A DNA stretch of 64,000 nucleotides from Faecalicatena fissicatena. GTDB lineage: Bacteria; Bacillota; Clostridia; Lachnospirales; Lachnospiraceae. The DNA is taken from NCBI GenBank assembly GCA_001028025.1, contig LDAQ01000079.1:20530-84529 (forward strand), in the 5' to 3' direction. Positions within the stretch are counted from its first letter, which is position 1. Each line of letters opens with the position of its first letter. Positions 1 to 6,956 of this stretch are shown here, piece by piece. Position numbers and translations under genes: made by a program. The notes beneath the pieces were generated by a model. It did not search any database and was not told the origin of the DNA. It worked only from the letters and a program-made list of their open reading frames with translations.

Positions 1-1
1 G

Positions 2-193
2 ATGTCCTCTAAGAACTGGATTACAATGGTTATCTTCTATATCTGTGCTATTATTTATACAATGATACGCCGGAAATATGTTCTGGATAAAAAAGGCTAC
101 GATATTTTTGCAAAGATGAAAGAACCATACGAACCATGGCATAAAATGGAAGAGCAGGCAAAAGCAGAGATCGAGGGCGGCACGGCCAGTTGA
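2..193 (+). CDS. C-terminal end of a probable membrane permease (5' end outside window)
   Basis: Only the last 63 codons are visible. A hydrophobic stretch (ITMVIFYICAIIYTMI) is followed by a basic and then acidic hydrophilic tail, which is how the last transmembrane helix and cytosolic tail of an APC-type amino acid permease usually look. The ATG at position 2 is probably an internal methionine, because the gene must begin upstream. A strong terminator follows the stop codon. The family assignment rests on the tail only and is weak. Confidence 0.4.
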   Translation: MSSKNWITMVIFYICAIIYTMIRRKYVLDKKGYDIFAKMKEPYEPWHKMEEQAKAEIEGGTAS

Positions 194-221
194 TTGTCTT
201 GTAAGATGACATACAAAATTA

Positions 222-262
222 AAAAAATGGTGTGTACGTGACAACGGTACACACCATTTTTT
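222..262 (+). terminator. Rho-independent terminator
   Basis: A perfect 16 bp inverted repeat (222-237 with 247-262) has a 9-base loop and begins with A6 and ends with T6, so it can act on both strands. It ends the permease gene and separates it from the hydrolase. Confidence 0.85.
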
Positions 263-299
263 GATACGATATATACATGAAAAGGAGGTACGAATTACT

Positions 300-2120
300 A
301 TGAAGAAAAAGATAACAGAAGTTTTGGGGATTGATGTTATTCCAAATTATTGGGATAAACGTTATGTGAAGAATCTTGACAAATTATCGAGGGCCATGTA
401 TGAAGTGGAGTACCATGGGGACGTATGGATGACGATGAGGGACGGTGTGCGCCTCTGCGCAGATGTATACCTTCCTGAAGGAGCCGGCCCGGTGCCGGCC
501 CTTGTGAGCTGGTCAGCATACAGTAAAGAGATGCAGGGTATCAAAAGAGGTGCGATTCCGCCGGAATCTCTGTTGTTTGACCATAGTCTGGAAGCCGGTG
601 ACATAGAGTATTTTGTTAAGAGAGGATATGCATATATTATTCCGGATCCGAGAGGAATCGGTAAGAGCGAAGGGGAATTCTACGGTGTATATAACCCGCA
701 GGAGCACCTGGACATTTATGATACGATTGAATGGGCAGCTGATCAGGAATGGTGTGACAGCAATGTAGGCATGATCGGATATTCTTATTTTGGTATATGC
801 CAGATACTTGCAGCCGCTCAGCAGCCTCCTCATCTGAAATGCATTATGCCGTGTTCTTTTGTTGATGATTACTATCAGCACGGATATTATGGCGGTGTTC
901 CGTCCACTTACATGAGTATTTACTGGGAACTTTGCCCGTCCAATAATCCGCTTCCGTGGTCACTGAAGATGTACGGGGAAGATAAGGTGAAAGAGATGAT
1001 GAAAGAGCGCCTGAGGGATCCGGATATTGCGGTAAATTCATATTTTACAAAGATCCTGACAACATGGCCTCCGACATATCATACTTTCTACCTGGATTAT
1101 CTGCTTCATCCGCTAGATGATGAGTACTGGAAACAGCGTTCTGCAAACCAGATGTATGATAAAGTAAAAGTGCCGGTATACCTGCACTGTGCATGGTCAC
1201 CTATTGGAAGGTGGAGTGCACCTATCTTTTCGGCAATGAGTGACGACAGACTACAAGTGCCAAAACGCTTGGGCGTACTGGAGGGATATGATGGGCTGGA
1301 GCTGCCGTACCGTGCATTAAATGAAGAGTGCCTGAGATGGTATGATCACTGGATGAAAGGCGTGGATACGGGAATAATGGATGAGCCTCCCTATAAGTTC
1401 TGCATTATCAACGGGGGTACCCGTTATGAGAATGAATGGCCGCTTAAGAGAACACAATGGCAAAAGATGTATCTGCGTTCATTTAATCGCCTGCGCTGGG
1501 ACAAAGAGCCGGATAAAGATCTGCCGCCGGATGGATTTACACATTTACCGCCGTCTGTTTCTACCGAAGTGAACAAGATTGTCTATAAATCGTCACGCTT
1601 TCCACAGGACAGGGAAATCACAGGGCCAATGGAGCTTCATCTGTGGGCATCGATTGATGCAGAGGATGCAAATTTTGTATGCAGCCTGTTTGATATACTG
1701 CCGGACGGTACAAGAATGCCTCTGCTGCGCTACGGGGCATTGAAAGCTTCTCATCCGCTGGATGAAGAGAAGTCAACAATCGGCGCACCGGTACATGACA
1801 ACAGCGTGTCTGTTCCTGTTACTCCGGGAGAAATCCGTGAATATGTGATTGAGATGAATCCGACCTCTATGATTATTCCGGCCGGCCACTCACTGGAGCT
1901 GGAAATCTCAAGCCAGTGCCCAAATGCGTGCCATACAGAGAGCTGGACTGGCAAGGTTGGAAATATGAATGTTATACCGTCAAATACGACGACTGCTTAT
2001 AAGATATACAGGGATAATAATCATCCTTCTTATCTGCTGCTTCCGGTAATTCCTTATACAGATCCGGAACAATGGGTGCAGGCTTATGAGAACTGGGATG
2101 AGATTGAGATAAACGAATAG
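300..2120 (+). CDS. CocE/NonD family hydrolase (X-Pro dipeptidyl-peptidase-like)
   Basis: This 606-residue alpha/beta hydrolase belongs to the CocE/PepX_C group, serine esterases or peptidases that cleave esters or Xaa-Pro peptides. The N-terminus has the family pattern VWMTMRDGVRLCADVYLP (about residues 42-59). The nucleophile elbow is GYSYFG with Ser162, comparable to GVSYLG in CocE. The C-terminal third (from about residue 420) resembles the PepX_C jelly-roll domain. The start at 300 is preferred over an upstream in-frame codon at 261 because AAAGGAGGT lies just before it. No signal peptide is seen, so it is probably cytosolic. It stands alone between a terminator and a hairpin-containing gap. 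The substrate is unknown. Confidence 0.85.
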   Translation: MKKKITEVLGIDVIPNYWDKRYVKNLDKLSRAMYEVEYHGDVWMTMRDGVRLCADVYLPEGAGPVPALVSWSAYSKEMQGIKRGAIPPESLLFDHSLEAGDIEYFVKRGYAYIIPDPRGIGKSEGEFYGVYNPQEHLDIYDTIEWAADQEWCDSNVGMIGYSYFGICQILAAAQQPPHLKCIMPCSFVDDYYQHGYYGGVPSTYMSIYWELCPSNNPLPWSLKMYGEDKVKEMMKERLRDPDIAVNSYFTKILTTWPPTYHTFYLDYLLHPLDDEYWKQRSANQMYDKVKVPVYLHCAWSPIGRWSAPIFSAMSDDRLQVPKRLGVLEGYDGLELPYRALNEECLRWYDHWMKGVDTGIMDEPPYKFCIINGGTRYENEWPLKRTQWQKMYLRSFNRLRWDKEPDKDLPPDGFTHLPPSVSTEVNKIVYKSSRFPQDREITGPMELHLWASIDAEDANFVCSLFDILPDGTRMPLLRYGALKASHPLDEEKSTIGAPVHDNSVSVPVTPGEIREYVIEMNPTSMIIPAGHSLELEISSQCPNACHTESWTGKVGNMNVIPSNTTTAYKIYRDNNHPSYLLLPVIPYTDPEQWVQAYENWDEIEINE

Positions 2121-2140
2121 CCGGTTAGGGGACGCTTTGT

Positions 2141-2193
2141 GGAATCGAGGCAGGGGTCTTGCGGTGCATCCGCAAGCCCCCTGCCTCGATTCC
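2141..2193. repeat. 24 bp hairpin (inverted repeat, 5-base loop)
   Basis: Bases 2141-2164 pair with 2170-2193 with a single mismatch around the loop TGCAT. No T-run follows, so it is not a standard terminator. It lies 20 bases after the hydrolase stop codon and may stabilise the 3' end or be a small member of the palindromic elements seen elsewhere in the window. The rest of the gap up to 2448 contains no convincing gene. Confidence 0.7.
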
Positions 2194-2448
2194 GTAAAAC
2201 TGGTGCATCCTGGCGGTATATGGGATCCATTTACCTTAGGAGACCCTGGGTAAAAGGGAGTTTTTTATGTCTGATGCGGGGACGGCTTCGTACATCTGCC
2301 ACAGGGGATGATGCATTTGCAGCAGGGATGCGGGTAAATATAAGTGAATGGTTATATGTAGTATATGAATATCTGTCTTTGCTTATGGGCGGATTGAGAC
2401 TTATAATGTGTCTTATAAATGGAAGTTATTGTTAGGAGGTCTTAGGTT

Positions 2449-3897
2449 ATGGTTATGACGAAGAATGTAGATGGGTTGGAGTGTAGGACGGAGAAGGATT
2501 CTATTGGATCTAAGGAGATTCCGGAAGGGGTTTATTATGGGGTCCAGTCTTTGCGGGCTGCGGAAAATTTCAGGATTACGGGGCTGTCTATGCATCCGGA
2601 GGTTATTAACAGCCTGGCGCAGATTAAGAAGGCTGCAGCAATGACCAATTGTGAGGTTGGTCTTTTGGATAAGCATATTGCGGAGGCTATTGTGAAGGCT
2701 TGTGATGAGATTCTGGCGGGGAAGCTGCATGAGGCGTTTATTGTAGATCCGATCCAGGGGGGCGCAGGGACTTCTATTAATATGAATGCCAACGAGGTGA
2801 TTGCGAACAGGGCTATTGAGATACTGGGCGGTCAGAAGGGCGACTATTCTATCGTGCATCCGAATGACCATGTGAACTGCGGACAGTCTACCAATGATGT
2901 GATACCTACTGCTGGGAAGATGACTTCTTTGAAGCTGCTGAAAAATGCGAAGAAGGAATTGGAGCGTTTACATAAAGCTTTTTGTGATAAAGGTGAGGAA
3001 TTTGACTCTATTATTAAAATGGGCAGGACGCAAATGCAGGATGCGGTCCCGATCAGGCTTGGGCAGGAGTTCAAGGCGTATTCAGTGGCTATACAGCGGG
3101 ATATAAACCGGATGGAAAAGGCGCAGGAGGAAATGCGGACTCTGAATCTGGGAGGAACTGCGATTGGTACCGGTATCAATGCGGATGAAGCATATTTGAG
3201 GCGGATTGTTCCGAATCTGGCGCAGATCTGTGACATGGAATTTGTGCAGGCTTATGATCTGATTGATGCCACCCAGAATCTGGATCCGTTTGTTGCTGTA
3301 TCAGGGGCTGTGAAAGCGTGTGCTGTGACACTTTCCAAGATTGCAAATGACTTCAGGCTGATGTCCTCGGGACCGAGGTGCGGTTTTGGGGAAATCAACC
3401 TGCCGGCAAAGCAGAATGGCTCCTCCATTATGCCCGGCAAGGTAAATCCGGTTATTCCGGAAGTGGTGAATCAGGTTGCCTTTAATATTATCGGGAATGA
3501 TGTTACGATTACGATGGCTGCGGAAGCAGGGCAGCTGGAGCTGAATGCCTTTGAACCGATTGTGTTCTACTGCCTATTCCAGTCCATTGATACGCTGGCA
3601 TATGCGGTGGAGACTTTTGTTGATAATTGCGTGGCCGGAATTACGGCAAATAAGGACCGCTGCAAAGAACTTGTAGATAACAGCGTGGGAATTGTGACGG
3701 CCCTCTGCCCGCATGTGGGCTATGCGAAGTCAGCATCTCTGGCAAAAACAGCGATCAGGAGTGGTGTGCCGGTCAGAAAACTAATCCTGGATGAAGGATT
3801 GCTCAATGAGTCAGAGCTGGATGAAATCCTGGATGTGAAGAATATGACAGAGCCAGGTATATCGGGAAAAGAGCTCATGCTTAAAAAACAGATGTAA
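2449..3897 (+). CDS. aspA: Aspartate ammonia-lyase
   Basis: AspA (482 residues, usual length about 470) converts L-aspartate to fumarate and ammonia. The fumarase/aspartase superfamily signature GSSIMPGKVNP is intact, as are the substrate-loop regions GQSTNDVIPTA and GRTQMQDAVP. Overall it fits AspA better than class II fumarase. AGGAGGT at 2434-2440 fixes the start at 2449. The malic enzyme begins 37 bases downstream, so aspartate could be routed to fumarate, malate and then pyruvate, although no fumarase is seen in the window. The cytosolic enzyme family is normally a tetramer. Confidence 0.93.
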   Translation: MVMTKNVDGLECRTEKDSIGSKEIPEGVYYGVQSLRAAENFRITGLSMHPEVINSLAQIKKAAAMTNCEVGLLDKHIAEAIVKACDEILAGKLHEAFIVDPIQGGAGTSINMNANEVIANRAIEILGGQKGDYSIVHPNDHVNCGQSTNDVIPTAGKMTSLKLLKNAKKELERLHKAFCDKGEEFDSIIKMGRTQMQDAVPIRLGQEFKAYSVAIQRDINRMEKAQEEMRTLNLGGTAIGTGINADEAYLRRIVPNLAQICDMEFVQAYDLIDATQNLDPFVAVSGAVKACAVTLSKIANDFRLMSSGPRCGFGEINLPAKQNGSSIMPGKVNPVIPEVVNQVAFNIIGNDVTITMAAEAGQLELNAFEPIVFYCLFQSIDTLAYAVETFVDNCVAGITANKDRCKELVDNSVGIVTALCPHVGYAKSASLAKTAIRSGVPVRKLILDEGLLNESELDEILDVKNMTEPGISGKELMLKKQM

Positions 3898-3934
3898 TCA
3901 TAAATGTGCAGTAAATAAGAAAGAGGTGTCAGTT

Positions 3935-5098
3935 ATGGATTATGGAAAAGAAGCTTTGGAGATGCATGAAAAATTTCACGGGAAAATAGAGGTGTGCAGT
4001 AAAGTTCCGCTTAAAACAAGGAAGGATCTAAGTACCGCCTATACGCCCGGTGTAGCCAGCCCATGCATGGAAATCTATAAGGAAGAAGAAAAGGCATACT
4101 GCTATACGGCGAAAGGCAATTTGGTTGCCGTTGTGACGGACGGTACCGCAGTGCTTGGTCTTGGGGACATCGGCCCCAAAGCGGCGATGCCGGTTATGGA
4201 GGGGAAGGCAGTACTGTTCAAGGAATTCGGCGGTGTGGATGCATTTCCCATATGTCTGGATACAAAGGATACGGAAGAAATTATTGAAACAGTGAAACGT
4301 ATTGCCCCTGGTTTTGGCGGCATCAATCTGGAGGATATCTGTTCTCCAAAATGTTTTGAGATTGAGCAGAGGCTGGAAAAAGAGCTGGATATTCCGGTAT
4401 TTCATGACGACCAGCACGGCACCGCCATTGTAACTACAGCGGCGTTGATGAATGCGCTTAAAGTAGTCCATAAAAAAATAGAAGACATCAAAGTTGTGCT
4501 TAACGGGCCGGGCAGTGCAGGAACTGCCATTGCAAGAATGATGCTGCATGCAGGTGTAAAGCATATGACAATCTGCGATCTGGACGGGATTCTGGCAGAG
4601 GGATGCCCCTTTGCAGTGGGACATAAGCTGGAGCTGGCGAGGCTCACAAATCCTGAAAGAATTACCGGAACACTTAGGGATGCGATTAAGGGGGCGGATG
4701 TTTTTGTGGGGGTTTCTGCTGGGAACATCCTGACAAAAGAGATGGTAAGTACTATGGCAGCAGAGCCGGTAGTGTTCGCTATGGCAAATCCGACACCGGA
4801 GATTACATACGAGGACGCCGTGGAAGCAGGGGTAAAGGTAATGGGAACCGGACGTTCGGATTACCCAAATCAGATAAACAATGTACTTGCCTTCCCTGGG
4901 CTGTTCCGGGGGGCGCTTGATGCCGGGGCCAGAGACATCACCTATGACATGAAGCTGGCAGCTGCGCGGGCAATTGCATCTCTGGTAACGGAAGAAGAAC
5001 TGAAACCGGATTATATCATTCCATCCCCGTTTGATAAACGAGTGGCGGTCAAAGTGGCAGAAGAAGTAGCAAAATGTGCTCATGTGTCAGTTTTCTGA
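3935..5098 (+). CDS. NAD(P)-dependent malic enzyme (oxaloacetate-decarboxylating)
   Basis: This 387-residue short-form malic enzyme decarboxylates malate to pyruvate. Visible features are the N-terminal malic domain (YTPGVASPCMEI, then VVTDGTAVLGLGDIG), the substrate/metal region FHDDQHGTAIVT, and the nucleotide-binding segment VVLNGPGSAGTAIARM. The ATG at 3935 is chosen because AAGAGGT at 3921-3927 is placed correctly for it; an in-frame GTG at 3926 overlaps that site. The gene follows aspA closely and probably shares its transcript, ending at a hairpin right after the stop. Cofactor preference cannot be read safely from the sequence. Confidence 0.9.
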   Translation: MDYGKEALEMHEKFHGKIEVCSKVPLKTRKDLSTAYTPGVASPCMEIYKEEEKAYCYTAKGNLVAVVTDGTAVLGLGDIGPKAAMPVMEGKAVLFKEFGGVDAFPICLDTKDTEEIIETVKRIAPGFGGINLEDICSPKCFEIEQRLEKELDIPVFHDDQHGTAIVTTAALMNALKVVHKKIEDIKVVLNGPGSAGTAIARMMLHAGVKHMTICDLDGILAEGCPFAVGHKLELARLTNPERITGTLRDAIKGADVFVGVSAGNILTKEMVSTMAAEPVVFAMANPTPEITYEDAVEAGVKVMGTGRSDYPNQINNVLAFPGLFRGALDAGARDITYDMKLAAARAIASLVTEEELKPDYIIPSPFDKRVAVKVAEEVAKCAHVSVF

Positions 5099-5109
5099 CA
5101 GTAAAATTT

Positions 5110-5161
5110 TCACCGTTCCCTTATACTTTCTTATAGAAAGATAAAGGACGGTGATTTTTTT
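5110..5161 (+). terminator. Terminator hairpin overlapping the next gene's leader
   Basis: TCACCGT at 5110-5116 pairs with ACGGTGA at 5148-5154, and an inner stem CTTTC/GAAAG extends the fold. It is followed by seven T residues (5155-5161). The hairpin ends the malic enzyme message, but the next ATG starts at 5162, so it also covers the only plausible ribosome binding site (AAAGGA) of the following membrane protein. Confidence 0.75.
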
Positions 5162-6448
5162 ATGGGGACTGATTATACATGGGCATTTGACAGAAGCTTT
5201 CTGGTATTTCTCCTAATAGCGTTTGTCTCGTTGACAATAGCGGCAAAACTGAAATCTATGATTCCGATGCCGCTTATTTATGGGTTATTATTTGCAGCTG
5301 GATTTGGAACAGGTATCCTTCCCACAGACATGATGCTGTCTGCAAATATGATAGCGGTAGGTACCATTGCATTTAATGTACTGGTCATACATTCTGGTAC
5401 GATGATTAATATTAAATTGCTTAAAACAACTAAGAAAGAATCCCTTCTCTGCATAATAGCATCTCTGATGCTTGTATTGACCGTTGGATTCGGACTGGTG
5501 CCGGTGCTGGGAAAAGGACTGGCATTCCTCGCACCGGGATCCGTAATAGGAGGCGGTGCCTCCTGTGCGATTGCATCCAGGTGGGTGCTGGACAAGAATC
5601 CAGGGCTCTCTGTGTTTCCATGGCTGATATTCATGTTCCAGGGGTTGTTCAGCGTGCCGGTGGTTACATGGGCGCTTAAAAGGGAAGGGAAAGCGCTGCT
5701 TGCGGAATTCAGAGCAAATAATCCGGGGGCTGCAGCTGAGAATGAAGAAGTTTCCTGTAATAATATCCCGGACGTGACAGGCGCGGGTATACCTGTCCGT
5801 ACTGGCGGAATGCCCATGTCTGATACAGGCAGAGACGGCGGGCCGGGAACGCAAAGGAGAAAACCCTTCTGTGGCAGAATACCGTTAAAGTATAAAAATA
5901 CAGCGTATTATCTGGGAATCATTATGATAGTAACCGTTATAAACAATCTGCTCCACAGCACCATACTATCCGGCCTGAACCTGAATCCCAATATCACAGC
6001 ACTGTTATTCGGTTTCTTTCTTGGCAGTATTGGGGTCATAGATAAGGCTCCGCTGTTTAAGTCCGATTCTTACGGCCTTCTATTGCTGGGGCTGATGGGA
6101 TTGATGGCAAATACTATGGCGAAATACCCCTGGCAGACATTATTAGGATTCCTTCCGCCCATACTTCTGGTGTTTGCAGTATCAACTGCGGTGCTGATAC
6201 TCTGCGGAACCGCGGGAGCAAAAATATGCGGATTCCGTCCCGAACGTGGGATTGCGCTAACAATGAACTGCATGATGGGATTTCCCGTTAATGATATGTT
6301 GACAGTAAACGCAGCGGCAGGGGCAGAGACAGAGGCAGAAAAAGGGTACATAAAAAGCCAGATAGGACCGGTATTGGGGATTGGGACCATGCTCATATCC
6401 AATGCGGTATCCATACTTATTGTGAGTATCATGGTGATATTTGTGTGA
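5162..6448 (+). CDS. Multipass membrane protein, putative transporter
   Basis: The 428-residue protein has about ten to twelve hydrophobic helices in two halves, separated by a hydrophilic loop at about residues 180-240. Gly/Ser-rich helix breaks (for example APGSVIGGGASCAIAS) sit mid-membrane in the first half, and MNCMMGFPVNDMLTVNAAAG in the second. Such two-half symmetry with re-entrant loops is typical of GltS-like or 2-hydroxycarboxylate-type carriers, but I do not recognise the exact family. Its position behind aspA and malic enzyme suggests a C4-dicarboxylate or amino acid carrier (inference). The first ATG lies directly after the T-run of a terminator and lacks a well-spaced ribosome binding site, so a later start is possible. 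Confidence 0.65.
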   Translation: MGTDYTWAFDRSFLVFLLIAFVSLTIAAKLKSMIPMPLIYGLLFAAGFGTGILPTDMMLSANMIAVGTIAFNVLVIHSGTMINIKLLKTTKKESLLCIIASLMLVLTVGFGLVPVLGKGLAFLAPGSVIGGGASCAIASRWVLDKNPGLSVFPWLIFMFQGLFSVPVVTWALKREGKALLAEFRANNPGAAAENEEVSCNNIPDVTGAGIPVRTGGMPMSDTGRDGGPGTQRRKPFCGRIPLKYKNTAYYLGIIMIVTVINNLLHSTILSGLNLNPNITALLFGFFLGSIGVIDKAPLFKSDSYGLLLLGLMGLMANTMAKYPWQTLLGFLPPILLVFAVSTAVLILCGTAGAKICGFRPERGIALTMNCMMGFPVNDMLTVNAAAGAETEAEKGYIKSQIGPVLGIGTMLISNAVSILIVSIMVIFV

Positions 6449-6591
6449 TGTGTGGTGATGGGGATGTGGGCGCTAAGGGGGAATAGCTGCGCGGGAAATA
6501 GGGGGGAGAAACGGATTAGCAGCAACTTGTCATCTCTGACGAAGTCCGTACCAATCCGTGTAGGGCTCACTCCTTCCAATCAATTTTCTTC

Positions 6592-6620
6592 TTGCAATAT
6601 ACCCATATGGGGTATATAAT
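6592..6620 (+). promoter_or_regulatory. csoR-copA promoter with embedded CsoR operator
   Basis: A sigma-A promoter TTGCAA (6592-6597), 17-base spacer, TATAAT (6615-6620) is visible. The spacer contains the palindrome ATATACCC-ATAT-GGGGTATAT (6597-6617), which matches the known CsoR box type (TACCC...GGGTA). Apo-CsoR bound there would cover both promoter elements, and Cu(I) would relieve repression. The csoR gene starts 24 bases after the -10 box, so the circuit is autoregulated. Confidence 0.88.
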
Positions 6621-6643
6621 ATCCTTGGAAAGAGGTGATAAGG

Positions 6644-6946
6644 ATGGAGGAGAAAAAGGAATGCTGCCACAAGACAAAAGAACGTTCTGAGAAGGAGTTC
6701 AAGGATCTCGTAAATCGTCTGAACAGGATTGAGGGGCAGATCCGTGGTATAAAAAGAATGGTGGAGAGCGATACTTACTGTACAGACATTCTAATACAGG
6801 TGTCGGCAGTAAATGCCGCACTGAACAGTTTCAATAAAGTTCTTCTTGCGAATCATATCAGAACCTGCGTGGCGGATGACATCCGGGCAGGGAAAGAAGA
6901 GACGATAGACGAGCTGGTTGTAACTTTGCAGAAATTAATGAGATAG
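6644..6946 (+). CDS. csoR: Copper-sensing transcriptional repressor CsoR
   Basis: This all-helical DUF156/CsoR-family repressor has 100 residues. The family pattern NRLNRIEGQIRGIKRM is present at residues 24-39. The Cu(I) ligand triad is complete: Cys46, His71 and Cys75 in the C-x24-H-x3-C arrangement. The ATG at 6644 is preferred over an in-frame GTG at 6635 that overlaps the AAAGAGGTG ribosome binding site. An extra Cys-Cys-His cluster at residues 7-9 near the N-terminus is unusual and could add metal binding. It is followed 10 bases later by copA, the expected target gene. Confidence 0.94.
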   Translation: MEEKKECCHKTKERSEKEFKDLVNRLNRIEGQIRGIKRMVESDTYCTDILIQVSAVNAALNSFNKVLLANHIRTCVADDIRAGKEETIDELVVTLQKLMR

Positions 6947-6956
6947 GAGGCAGAAG

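Noticed and set aside
2139..2435. 98-codon frame between hydrolase and aspA
   Set aside because: Runs through a hairpin and has no initiation site or domain.
4028..5083. Long antisense frame opposite malic enzyme
   Set aside because: Composition reflects the complementary strand of a well-supported gene; no start signal.
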